Shown here: in pieces, positions 14,685 through 22,550 of the stretch
Layout of the letters: each line of letters starts with the position of its first letter
Position numbering within the stretch: position 1 is the first letter of the stretch
Assembly (NCBI GenBank): GCA_947175775.1
Contig: CAMWNY010000004.1
Span: 1 to 22,635, forward strand
Direction: 5' to 3'
Source of the DNA: an uncultured Lachnospiraceae bacterium
Lineage (GTDB): Bacteria > Bacillota > Clostridia > Lachnospirales > Lachnospiraceae
DNA length: 22,635 bases
The notes under the pieces: generated by a model
What the model was told of the DNA's origin: nothing
Databases searched by the model: none
What the model saw: the letters and a program-made list of their open reading frames with translations, nothing else
Position numbers and translations under genes: made by a program

Positions 14685-15596
14685 TTAGTCCAGCTTAATT
14701 CTCGGATCAACAATACTGTAAACAATATCCGTAATCAAATTCATCGTCACCATGATAATTGCAAGGAACATCGTTGTTCCCATAATCATCGTATAATCAC
14801 GGTTCGTAATGCTTGAAACAAATTTTGTGCCAAGTCCGCCGATTGTGAAAATATTCTCAACCACAAGACTGCCTGTCAATATGTACGCAAGCATCGGTCC
14901 AAAGTAAGTAATGACCGGAATCACCGCATTTCTGAGCGCATGCTTGAAAATGACTTTCCAGCCTGCCACGCCCTTTGCATTCGCCGTGCGGACATAGTCC
15001 TGACTGAGCGCATCAAGCATACTTGTCTTTGTCAGACGCGTAATATATGCCATCGGATAAAGCGCAAGCGCAATTACGGGAAGGACATAATGCGTCCTGT
15101 CCGGATCAAACACGGGCGACCATTTTAATATGATACAGAAAACATATAGCAACAGCGTTGCAAGCACAAAACTTGGAACTGCGGTAAAAAGCGTGGTAAT
15201 AAACACAATGAAACGGTCTATGAATGTGTTTCTTTTCAGCGCTGCAATACTGCCTAAGATTAAGCCGACAATCGCTGCCGTTACCGCCGCCATTCCGCCA
15301 AGCCTTGCCGATATGGGAAAGGATTCGCCGATTACGGTGGAAATGCTTCTTCCTGTCTTTAAAGAAACACCTAAATCTCCGTGAAGGAAATTCTTGATAT
15401 AGATAATGAACTGCTCTCCGACTGGCTTGTCAAGGTTGTAACGCGCCTCCAAAACTTTCTTAACCGCCTCACTCGGCGCTTTCTCCGAAGCGAACGGTCC
15501 GCCGGGGATTGCATTCATGGTAAAGAACGTAATCGCAGCAATAATGAACACTGTAGCAACTGCGAGAATGACTCGTTTAACGATGTATCTTAACAT
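14685..15596 (-). CDS. oppB: Oligopeptide ABC transporter permease OppB
   Basis: 303 residues, the usual length. It starts with the classic MLRYIVKRVILAVATVFIIAA-type first helix, then NAIPGGPF and YNLDKPVGEQFIIYIKNFLHGDLG in the extracytoplasmic loop. About five further helices follow. The EAA loop is DYVRTANAKGVAGWKVIFKH, and the protein ends with TDIVYSIVDPRIKLD. With OppC it forms the membrane channel for peptides. AGGAGT lies eight bases before the ATG. It is the first gene of the operon, and its 5' leader of ~150 nt looks folded. Confidence 0.96.
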   Translation of the reverse strand: MLRYIVKRVILAVATVFIIAAITFFTMNAIPGGPFASEKAPSEAVKKVLEARYNLDKPVGEQFIIYIKNFLHGDLGVSLKTGRSISTVIGESFPISARLGGMAAVTAAIVGLILGSIAALKRNTFIDRFIVFITTLFTAVPSFVLATLLLYVFCIILKWSPVFDPDRTHYVLPVIALALYPMAYITRLTKTSMLDALSQDYVRTANAKGVAGWKVIFKHALRNAVIPVITYFGPMLAYILTGSLVVENIFTIGGLGTKFVSSITNRDYTMIMGTTMFLAIIMVTMNLITDIVYSIVDPRIKLD

Positions 15597-15617
15597 CAGT
15601 TTTCACTCCTATCTTTT

Positions 15618-15736
15618 CGTTTTTTTAGCATAGCCTTTTTATAAATGTATCTATGCAATGTACATCTGTATACTGCAAATGCACACTTTCTTTACTGTTA
15701 TGCCATAGTAAAGTGAAAATACCGTGCTAAAAAACG
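15618..15736 (-). promoter_or_regulatory. Structured 5' leader of the opp operon closed by a long-range stem
   Basis: On the minus strand CGTTTTTTAGCA (15736-15725) near the predicted transcript start is complementary, with one bulged A, to TGCTAAAAAAACG (15630-15618), just upstream of the oppB ribosome binding site. The ~95 bases between include a hairpin CTTTACT/AGTAAAG with a 10-base loop. A closing helix at the very 5' end is the layout of many cis-regulatory RNAs. I cannot match it to a known riboswitch or T-box, and no T run follows. Confidence 0.35.
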
Positions 15737-15750
15737 CGATATTCTTTTTT

Positions 15751-15779
15751 ATATTAGACGAATTAAAAAAATTTGTCAA
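15751..15779 (-). promoter_or_regulatory. Consensus sigma-A promoter of the opp operon
   Basis: The minus strand has perfect TTGACA (15779-15774), a 17-base spacer and TAATAT (15756-15751). The expected start is near 15744, leaving a 148-nt leader before the oppB ATG. Confidence 0.7.
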
Positions 15780-15946
15780 TATTGGGCGCAGTAAAGGAAA
15801 TGACAATTTCTGCATGTTTCGGTGGTTCTCTTGACCTGATATGCATATTATCCATGCATTTTTTGTGTTGTTACTTATTTTAGTGGCTATTCTATACAAA
15901 AATTTATCAGAATTTTTATCAATATTTTATTTTTCTTTATTTTGTA

Positions 15947-15975
15947 TTGACAAGATTTGCATAATGTATTATTGT
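15947..15975 (+). promoter_or_regulatory. Predicted promoter of the gntR-ABC operon
   Basis: TTGACA (15947-15952), a 17-base spacer and TATTGT (15970-15975) lie about 50 bases upstream of the gntR ATG. The -10 overlaps the start of the inverted repeat at 15973-16002. Confidence 0.6.
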
Positions 15976-16002
15976 ATTAGTGTACTATTATTCTAATACA
16001 CT
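15973..16002 (+). promoter_or_regulatory. Inverted-repeat operator at the gntR promoter (likely autoregulation)
   Basis: TGTATTAG (15973-15980) is a perfect inverted copy of CTAATACA (15993-16000). Overlapping it, AGTGTA (15979-15984) is inverted as TACACT (15997-16002). The repeat covers the -10 and predicted start site just ahead of a GntR gene. This is the expected position of an operator through which the GntR protein represses its own operon. Confidence 0.55.
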
Positions 16003-16021
16003 GTTGTAAGGAGATGAAAAT

Positions 16022-16423
16022 ATGGCATGGGAATTAAATTCTGACCGCCCAATCTATGCGCAAATACTGGAAAAGCTTCAGGTGCGGATTGTGTGCGGAG
16101 TGTACCCGCCAGGCGAATGGCTGCCGAGCGTGCGGGATTTGGCGGCGGAGGCAAGCGTCAATCCAAATACCATGCAGCGGGCTTTTTCGGAGCTTGAGCG
16201 CAGCGGGCTTGTTATCACACAGCGCAATATGGGACGCGTGGTCACGCAGGATACACAGATGATTGAGGCTGCGAAACATAAAATGGCGGTCACTCAGACG
16301 GAAAGCTTTTTCACAAATATGCGGCAGCTTGGGTTTTCCGACAGTGAAATTGTTTCACTGGTAAACAGTCATACAAATGATACCAATAATGCAAATCATG
16401 CAGTTGTTTCTAATGAAAGGTAA
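16022..16423 (+). CDS. GntR family transcriptional regulator, YtrA subfamily
   Basis: 133 residues. The N-terminal winged helix-turn-helix spans ~8-75 and has the GntR hallmarks: RPIYAQILEKLQVRI, GVYPPGEWLPSVRDLAAEASVNPNTMQRAFSEL and a wing GLVITQRNMGRVVTQD (each read in pieces along 9-76). The C-terminal part is only ~55 residues, too short for a FadR or HutC ligand domain, which places it in the YtrA group. Those repressors normally control an adjacent ABC transporter operon and often respond to envelope stress. AAGGAG lies eight bases before the ATG. The ABC ATPase gene begins 15 bases after its stop. Confidence 0.92.
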   Translation: MAWELNSDRPIYAQILEKLQVRIVCGVYPPGEWLPSVRDLAAEASVNPNTMQRAFSELERSGLVITQRNMGRVVTQDTQMIEAAKHKMAVTQTESFFTNMRQLGFSDSEIVSLVNSHTNDTNNANHAVVSNER

Positions 16424-16438
16424 GAGGGGGAATTTTTT

Positions 16439-17167
16439 ATGAATGAACAATATACAACCGCAGCACCGCTTTTGCAGATTAACGATTTATGCAAACGTTA
16501 TCCCAATATGGGAAATTATATGTCGGTGTTTCATATGAACCTGACTATTCCACGGGGGCGGATTATCGGACTGCTTGGACCGAACGGGTGCGGTAAGACA
16601 ACTTTAATCAAGATGATTAACGGACTGCTTGCACCGACGAGCGGGGCAGTATACATTAACGGAATGTTTCCGGGGGCGGAGAGCAAGCGTGTGATTTCAT
16701 ACCTGCCGGAGCGTACTTATCTTGAAAACGGTATGAAGGTGCGCCAAATGATTGATTATTTTGCCGATTTTTATGCTGATTTTTCAAAGGAAAAGGCATA
16801 TTCCATGCTGGAGTCACTTGGCATCAGTCCGGAGGCAAGGCTTAAGACGCTTTCAAAGGGCACAAAGGAGAAGGTGCAGTTAATCCTTGTGATGAGCCGC
16901 GAAGCCGAGCTTTATATTCTTGATGAGCCGATTGCAGGCGTGGACCCTGCGGCGAGGGATTATATCCTGCGCACGATTATTACAAATTACAATCCGAACT
17001 CGACCATTATTTTATCCACACATCTGATTTCCGACATTGAGAGTGTTCTTGACGATGTGATTTTTATGAAGAATGGTTCTTTAATGCTTTACACTTCGGT
17101 GGACGCAATCAGAAGTCAGCAGAATAAGTCTGTGGACGCTTATTTCAGGGAGGTATATGCATGTTAG
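16439..17167 (+). CDS. ABC transporter ATP-binding protein (Ytr/Bcr-type)
   Basis: 242 residues, cytoplasmic ATPase partner of the following permease. Motifs are Walker A GPNGCGKT (47-54), signature LSKGT (138-142; Lys replaces the first Gly of LSGGQ and Thr the Gln, as often seen in YtrB-like ATPases), Walker B YILDEP (159-164) with AGVD, and switch His195. ISYLPERTYLENGM (86-99) sits at the Q-loop, with a Pro-Glu-Arg in place of the usual Gln-containing motif. A G-rich ribosome binding site (GAGGGGG) precedes the ATG. The last 7 bases overlap the permease start. The transported substrate is unknown. Confidence 0.92.
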   Translation: MNEQYTTAAPLLQINDLCKRYPNMGNYMSVFHMNLTIPRGRIIGLLGPNGCGKTTLIKMINGLLAPTSGAVYINGMFPGAESKRVISYLPERTYLENGMKVRQMIDYFADFYADFSKEKAYSMLESLGISPEARLKTLSKGTKEKVQLILVMSREAELYILDEPIAGVDPAARDYILRTIITNYNPNSTIILSTHLISDIESVLDDVIFMKNGSLMLYTSVDAIRSQQNKSVDAYFREVYAC

Positions 17168-18018
17168 GAAAATTAATAAAATATGAATGGAGAGGGCTTC
17201 GTTTTCCGCTTTTGATTATGCTTGGGGTTTTGGGCGTTGCAACGCTGCTGACCTGTTTGTTGATTTTTACGATTAATCCCAAGTATGACAGCGTTGCCTC
17301 AGGGCTTTCCGTGTTGTCGCTGATCCTTTCCATTATGCTATACTATTTTGGAATTATCGGCTGTTCCGTGGGGACAATGCTGATTATCGCAATACGGTTT
17401 TACAAAACGACTTATACCGACCAGGGGTATCTGACACATACGCTTCCCGTGGAGACAAAAACGCTTCTTGCTGCTAAGACGATTACCTCTGTTTTGTGTT
17501 ATCTGCTTATGCTTTTGGGCATTGCTGCAACGCTGCTGATTATTATTGGCGCAATTTATACGCATATCTGTAATCTTTCGGCTTATGAAGGCGTTTATTT
17601 AGACCAGCAGATTGGCGAGCTTTTTGCGGAACTGTCTGATGGTTTCAGGGAGGAATACGGGATTTCGTTTGGCGCGTTTGTTACATTTTACAGTGTTTTT
17701 ATGGTGGTTGCCTGCATTTCGGCAATTATGACGGTGCTTGGGTGCGTGTCGCTTGGACAGCTTTATACAAAGCACCGCATTATCGGCGCAATTATTGCTT
17801 ATTTTGCGGTAATTAGTGTGCAACAGTTTATTTCGTACTTAGCTATGCTGCCGACATATTCGCGCATGATTCGTGCAGAGGCGATGGCCGAGACCATTCC
17901 GATGTTTGAGATTATTTCTCCGACGATGATTATTTCACTGCTTTGGGCGGTGGCGGTTTCGGTAATTATGCATATTATCAATCTGCATATGATGACGAAG
18001 CGGTTGAATTTGGAGTAA
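17161..18018 (+). CDS. ABC transporter membrane subunit paired with the upstream ATPase
   Basis: 285 residues with about six membrane helices (roughly 14-37, 48-78, 103-135, 166-199, 205-228, 252-274), in the ABC-2-like layout of YtrC/D-type permeases. The N-terminus MLGKLIKYEWRGLRFPLLI, with a KYEWR segment before the first helix, is typical of this group in Clostridia. A soluble stretch at ~140-165 lies outside the membrane. It starts inside the ATPase gene (7-base overlap) with GGGAGG seven bases upstream, so the two are translationally coupled. Probable role: envelope-stress or drug export, inferred from context only. A 17-bp hairpin terminator follows. Confidence 0.85.
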   Translation: MLGKLIKYEWRGLRFPLLIMLGVLGVATLLTCLLIFTINPKYDSVASGLSVLSLILSIMLYYFGIIGCSVGTMLIIAIRFYKTTYTDQGYLTHTLPVETKTLLAAKTITSVLCYLLMLLGIAATLLIIIGAIYTHICNLSAYEGVYLDQQIGELFAELSDGFREEYGISFGAFVTFYSVFMVVACISAIMTVLGCVSLGQLYTKHRIIGAIIAYFAVISVQQFISYLAMLPTYSRMIRAEAMAETIPMFEIISPTMIISLLWAVAVSVIMHIINLHMMTKRLNLE

Positions 18019-18028
18019 GGATTTTTAT

Positions 18029-18075
18029 ACATAAGGCATATCACGTTTTTCGTAGCGTGATATGCCTTATGTTTT
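18029..18075 (+). terminator. Strong hairpin terminator of the gntR-ABC operon
   Basis: A perfect 17-bp stem (18029-18045 with 18056-18072) and a 10-base loop is followed by TTTGGATTT. It lies in the 71-base gap to the convergent repeat-protein gene and may also fold in that transcript, though no T run follows on the minus strand. Confidence 0.75.
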
Positions 18076-18089
18076 GGATTTATTTATTG

Positions 18090-21000
18090 TTACTTGTTAA
18101 ATACACCGCTCCAAATTACGTTATTGTCGGCGGCGATGATTCTGAAGGTTGCAATTTTGATACCGCTGCAGCCGCCTTTGCCTTTGATTAGGATTGTGGC
18201 GGTCCCTTTTTTTGTGTTGTTATAACAGCCGATGATTTCATAGTCCTCTCCTTCGATCAGGTAAGTCTTTGTGTTTCCTGTTGTTGTGTAGAGTCTGACT
18301 TCGGGACGAATTGGTTCTCCGGTGTACGGCTGTGGGGCGATTTTGTCGGCTTTTATTTTTGCCAGGTCTTTTACGCTGTCTGCGTCGCGGACGAGGTAGG
18401 TGGCGCTTAGGGTGCCGCTATAGCCGCTTTTTTCGGTTGCTGTCACTGTCACGCGGAGTTCGGTGCCGTTTGCGACGGTGTCTTTTTTGCCGATTTCCTG
18501 GTCTGTGGCGGCGTCGGTGTAGCGGACGGTGTAGTCGGTGTTTTGTTTGAGCTGTCTGCCATCAAGGTCATAGACCTTTGGCGCGGAGTAATAGGCGCTG
18601 CCTTTCTTTTTGGCGTTGTACGGCTTATCGGTAACTGCAATGGTCAACAAATTTAGATTTTGTCTGCCAATGCTGTAGGTTTTTGTGACGGTTCCGCTAT
18701 AGTTCCCGATGCCGCTGATGATGACAACAGGCTGTTTTGTGCTGCTTTCAGGGTATACTGCGGTGTTGTTTTTGTATTTCAGTCTGTAGTCAATGTTTTC
18801 CCGCAGGGTATGGGCTGTCCCGTTGTATGTATGCGTGATTACGGGCTTGGGCTTTGCGCCGCCTTTTGCATAGGGTGCGGCGGCAGGCAGTTGGATTGTG
18901 ACTGTGCTTTCCCCGTTGTCTTCTTCTGCCAAAAGGTCGAATCTGCCGATAACATAGGTCGCTTTTAAGGTGCCGCTATAACCTTTTTTGGGGTTGCCCG
19001 TAATGGTTATGGCGGCTTTTCCCGGTTTTGTATTGTTGGTATAGCGGACGGTGTACGCGTCGACTGGAATCTGTTCCCCTGTGCTGTTTTTGCCTGTAAA
19101 GACTGTAATGCTTGGGGTTATCGGCGCTCCTGTATAGGGGTAGGATTTTTCCAAACCTGTAATGGAGCACTTCTTTAAATCGGTTCCCGTAATGTTAATG
19201 GGAATGCGTTTTTCTCCTGCGTATATGCTTGCCTGTGTCGGTTCAATGATGAGCGTTGCCGTGCCGACGGCGTCGGTGTTTTCCGTTCGGACGGTGTAGT
19301 CCTTGCCCTGTGTGAGGGTTGTTTTGCCGACTTTTACAGTAAGGTTTGTCAAATCGGTTTCCAGTTTTGTATTCGGTTCCATATTCTGTTGCGTATCCTG
19401 ATACAGGTAGCTTTTGACAAGTCCCGTCACCTTTGCGCTGTTTAGAAGCGGCGTGCCCTTGGGCTTCACATGAAATTTGCGCGTGATGCTGCCCATGTAA
19501 TTTCCGGTTCCGCTGATTGTGATGTCGTAGCCGTCCGCCGAGGCTGACGTGATGTTTGTGTCATAGGAAAGGGTGTAGTCTTTCTTTTCCTTTAATTTTT
19601 TCCCGTTCCATGTGACGGTTACCTGCGGTTTCAGTTTTTTGCCTGTCGCAATGGCAGTCGATACGGTGGCGGAAACGGCGTTTTGCGGTTCCTTGCCGAG
19701 GTCAATTCTTTCTATTATAAAGGTCTGCGTTGCCTTCCCCTTGTAGTTGCCTTTGCCTGACACGGTAAGCTGCGCGGTGCCTGCGTTTTTGTTGTTTTTG
19801 TAGGAAATGGTGTACTCTGTTTTTTCCTGTAAAAGCGTGCTGTTGTGGTACACCTTGATACTGTCCTGCGTCACTGCGCTTCCCGTGTAGGGTACGGAAT
19901 GCCGTAAGCCGCTTATCCAAAGACCTTTGTGTGTTTCCTCGGGCGTTTTTACGGGAATGGGTTCTGTATAAGTATAGCCGCAGCGTTTGCAGGTGTAGCG
20001 TATCTCGCCTTCCTCCTCGGCGGTCGGCTCTTTTATGGTTTCGCTTTCGTAGTCGTGTCCGAGCGCGGGAAGCTTTTCGCCGTCCTTGATTTTGTCGCCA
20101 CAGGCTTTGCAGTAGGTGGAGCCGCTGTAGCCGTCGTGTTCGCAGTCAGCCTGTAGCGCGTCCCGCAGTTCGGTGTTGGTGTGGGCGCAGTTAATTTTTG
20201 CGATGGTAATGGTCTGCGTGGTTGTCTCGTAGTTGTCTTTGTCCGCCCCTGTATAGACTGCCATTGCGGTGACGGAAGTTCCTACTACAAGTATTTTTTC
20301 TTTGTCTGTGTCCTGCCACTGCCAGTTTTCGGGGAGCGGCACGTCGCCTACGGTTTTACGGCTTTCGGATACGGTCATGGTTTCAGCGGGCAGGCTTTGC
20401 GGCTTTGCGGCTTTTCTGACCGTGACACTGACCGCCGCGTCCTGCTCTGATTTTGCGTAATTCTCCCCTTCCAAAAGGGATACTTTTATGACGGCGGTTC
20501 CCGCATTTTTAATGGAAACCGTTCCGTTGTCCGTCACAGTTATGACACTTGTGTCAGTTATTGGTTTGCCTGTTGTGCCTTTGCTGTCGGTTATCTGATA
20601 GGTAATTTTTCCATTGCTTTCCGTCGTGCAGCTAAGTTGGAAATCGGCATCACCGTAGGTTTTTATGACACTTGTGTCAGTTATTTGGAGCGTTGGCACA
20701 GCCTTTGTGATTTCTGCGGCGGTCGATACGGTTATTGCCGAAAGCGTATAATTTGCCACGTCAACGCCCAAAAGCGCAATGCCGTCCGCAATTACTAGCC
20801 GCGCGTTCTTTACATCCGCGCTGTTATAGGCATAGCGCTGCGCTGTCGCGGACACATCATCGCCGTCACAAACCCCGTTCAGTTGAATAGAAAGTCCGTC
20901 GGGTGCGGCTGTCGTGCCGTCATAGGGTTTTGTTATCACACTGCCGCAGCCCACGATAATCGGCGTCACGGGCTTGGGGGCGATGGGGAACTGCATTGTT

Positions 21001-22550
21001 TTTTCGATGTTGCCTGTATTTTTGTCGGATGCGCCTTTTATGGCGACGGAGGCGGTTCCTGCGTCTGTGTTGTCGGTGTAGTCCAGGGTGTAGTCGTCGG
21101 GCGCGGTCAGTTTTTTGCCGTCGCGTATCACGGTGACAGCGGGCGTGTGAGGGGTTTTGTCATAGACAAGCCCCTGTGTGTCGTTTAGGGTGATTTCGAC
21201 GGCGGAGCCGCAGATGCAGGTTCCTGTCTGTGTTGTCTCATTGCCTTTGTAGTCGTAGGCGCAGGGCGCGGCGGTTTCGGTGAGGGCGCAGGCTTTGCAG
21301 GTTTGGTTGTGCGTGCCTGTGTCTGTGATATGCTCTACGCTCCAAACATGGTCGGTGCAGGGGTTTATGGTGACGGTTTCATTTAAAGGGGTGACTTGTA
21401 AAGTGCCGTAAGCTGTGCTTTTCAAACCTTCCGTTATGGGCTGATTACCGCGGAAATAAGCATACTTTTCGTTTGTTGTATTGTCCAAAAGGTCAAGAAG
21501 GTTCAAAGGAGTATCCTGTTCTGCCTCCCAATAAATCCCAGTTCTATTTGAGGTATAGGTTCCGCCCGACAGGGCTATATCCGCATTTGCACCCCAAATA
21601 TACAAACCGTACCCGTCTCCCCTTACTTCCACGTTTCCTAATATCTTTAAGGCTACGGCATCTGCAACATGAATACCATTATATCTCCCGATAATGATGC
21701 CTCCTTGGATGTCTGCGGTTCCCTCCACACAAATACCGTCATATTTTCCAGTGATTGTCCCGATGCCTGTAATGGTTAAGGTTTCCTGTCTGCCGATATA
21801 AATTGCAGTTGCATCGGAAGAAATGGTATGCCCGTTCAGTTCCAGTGTAAAGCTGTTTCCTGTTTTGTCGAACTGTATCGGAAGTTTAAGGAATGCGCTT
21901 TTGCCCGTTTCAACGGTTCCTTCCACGTCACGCAGCAGCGTTATGGTTGCGCCGTTGTTTTCCGCCGCGAAGGCATCGGGCAGTTTTCCTGCGTAGCGTA
22001 TCGTTTTGTCGGGCAGGGTAATTTTTGCGTCGGCGGTGATTGTCACGTCAAAATCCGCTTGTGCGTCCGTCATGGTTTCGGTTCCGATGAACTTGACGGT
22101 GAGGGGCTTCTTTTTGTTGAGCAGGTCGTTTAGGCTGTTGTTTGGCAGGAGGGTTGTGTCTGCCTGCATGGTGTATGTGCCGCTGCTGTCGGCGGTTGCG
22201 GGCGCGGATAGCTGTGTGTCACCGTAAAAGACTGCCATTTCGCCTGCTGTTGGAATGCCGCTGTGTAGACGAAGCTGCGAGGAAGCTGCCGTTTTTGCCT
22301 TGGCGGTTTTTGTTTGGTTGGTTTTTGTGTCGGCAGTTTTTGTTTCGTCGCCGTCGGCGGGTTGGTATGCGGGGGTGGCTTTGACGATGATGGTGTCGCC
22401 GTAGGTAAAGGTGTCGGCGGGGGTTGTGGTGTCTGCTTTGTATGTATTGACTTTTTTGTTCAATATCATGACAGCTTTTGCGATGGTGATTATTTTGGTT
22501 ATCTGCGTGTTGTCGGAATTGCGGGTGTATTCCACCATGCAGGTTAATTC
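18090..22550 (-). CDS. Giant Ig-like repeat surface protein, 5' end missing at contig edge
   Basis: 1486 genomic codons; the frame stays open into the adapter at 22551, so the true start and any signal peptide are missing. Counting from the GTG that lies in the adapter, the order is as follows. ~5-190: Thr-rich Ig-like region. ~200-350: short repeated strands (IGTITGKYDGICVEG, IIGRYNGIHV), resembling a parallel beta-helix. ~403-452: Cys ribbon with CKAC and CICG. ~456-530: Ig-like domain. ~530-620: YDG-type domain (ITKPYDGTT). ~625-790: two Ig-like domains. ~793-865: two-part Cys ribbon (CKACG, CKRCG). ~880-1475: seven related ~80-100-residue beta repeats with the theme DYTxxYxNNxxxGTAxxxIxGxGNYxG. 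It ends VIWSGVFNK without LPXTG, SLH or a membrane tail. It is probably an extracellular adhesin or structural protein, but the function is unknown. Confidence 0.85.
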   Translation of the reverse strand, partial: ELTCMVEYTRNSDNTQITKIITIAKAVMILNKKVNTYKADTTTPADTFTYGDTIIVKATPAYQPADGDETKTADTKTNQTKTAKAKTAASSQLRLHSGIPTAGEMAVFYGDTQLSAPATADSSGTYTMQADTTLLPNNSLNDLLNKKKPLTVKFIGTETMTDAQADFDVTITADAKITLPDKTIRYAGKLPDAFAAENNGATITLLRDVEGTVETGKSAFLKLPIQFDKTGNSFTLELNGHTISSDATAIYIGRQETLTITGIGTITGKYDGICVEGTADIQGGIIIGRYNGIHVADAVALKILGNVEVRGDGYGLYIWGANADIALSGGTYTSNRTGIYWEAEQDTPLNLLDLLDNTTNEKYAYFRGNQPITEGLKSTAYGTLQVTPLNETVTINPCTDHVWSVEHITDTGTHNQTCKACALTETAAPCAYDYKGNETTQTGTCICGSAVEITLNDTQGLVYDKTPHTPAVTVIRDGKKLTAPDDYTLDYTDNTDAGTASVAIKGASDKNTGNIEKTMQFPIAPKPVTPIIVGCGSVITKPYDGTTAAPDGLSIQLNGVCDGDDVSATAQRYAYNSADVKNARLVIADGIALLGVDVANYTLSAITVSTAAEITKAVPTLQITDTSVIKTYGDADFQLSCTTESNGKITYQITDSKGTTGKPITDTSVITVTDNGTVSIKNAGTAVIKVSLLEGENYAKSEQDAAVSVTVRKAAKPQSLPAETMTVSESRKTVGDVPLPENWQWQDTDKEKILVVGTSVTAMAVYTGADKDNYETTTQTITIAKINCAHTNTELRDALQADCEHDGYSGSTYCKACGDKIKDGEKLPALGHDYESETIKEPTAEEEGEIRYTCKRCGYTYTEPIPVKTPEETHKGLWISGLRHSVPYTGSAVTQDSIKVYHNSTLLQEKTEYTISYKNNKNAGTAQLTVSGKGNYKGKATQTFIIERIDLGKEPQNAVSATVSTAIATGKKLKPQVTVTWNGKKLKEKKDYTLSYDTNITSASADGYDITISGTGNYMGSITRKFHVKPKGTPLLNSAKVTGLVKSYLYQDTQQNMEPNTKLETDLTNLTVKVGKTTLTQGKDYTVRTENTDAVGTATLIIEPTQASIYAGEKRIPINITGTDLKKCSITGLEKSYPYTGAPITPSITVFTGKNSTGEQIPVDAYTVRYTNNTKPGKAAITITGNPKKGYSGTLKATYVIGRFDLLAEEDNGESTVTIQLPAAAPYAKGGAKPKPVITHTYNGTAHTLRENIDYRLKYKNNTAVYPESSTKQPVVIISGIGNYSGTVTKTYSIGRQNLNLLTIAVTDKPYNAKKKGSAYYSAPKVYDLDGRQLKQNTDYTVRYTDAATDQEIGKKDTVANGTELRVTVTATEKSGYSGTLSATYLVRDADSVKDLAKIKADKIAPQPYTGEPIRPEVRLYTTTGNTKTYLIEGEDYEIIGCYNNTKKGTATILIKGKGGCSGIKIATFRIIAADNNVIWSGVFNK
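20541..20685 (-). repeat. 22-bp exact direct repeat inside the surface-protein gene
   Basis: An identical 22-base word containing the near-palindrome TGACACTTGTGTCA occurs at 20541-20562 and 20664-20685. The copies are 123 bases (41 codons) apart and in the same frame; both encode the peptide ITDTSVI. This is probably domain-internal duplication or conversion rather than a regulatory site. Confidence 0.7.

Larger units (their letters stand above)
15597..16021. other. 425-base divergent regulatory region between oppB and gntR
   Basis: No gene is supported here. On the opp side it contains a consensus promoter and a folded leader; on the gntR side a promoter with an inverted-repeat operator. 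The middle (about 15780-15900) holds two ATGCAT copies separated by 7 bases (about 15841-15859) and otherwise nothing I can assign. The 82-codon minus-strand ORF at 15651-15899 covers the opp promoter and lacks a ribosome binding site. Confidence 0.6.

Noticed and set aside
18029..18072. 17-bp perfect inverted repeat as a possible IS terminal repeat or attachment site
   Set aside because: Its place between convergent genes and the T-rich flank fit a transcription terminator; no transposase or target duplication was seen.
18090..20000. Tandem repeats of the surface-protein gene as a possible CRISPR array
   Set aside because: The units are long (240-300 bases), divergent at DNA level and in frame, so they are protein domain repeats.
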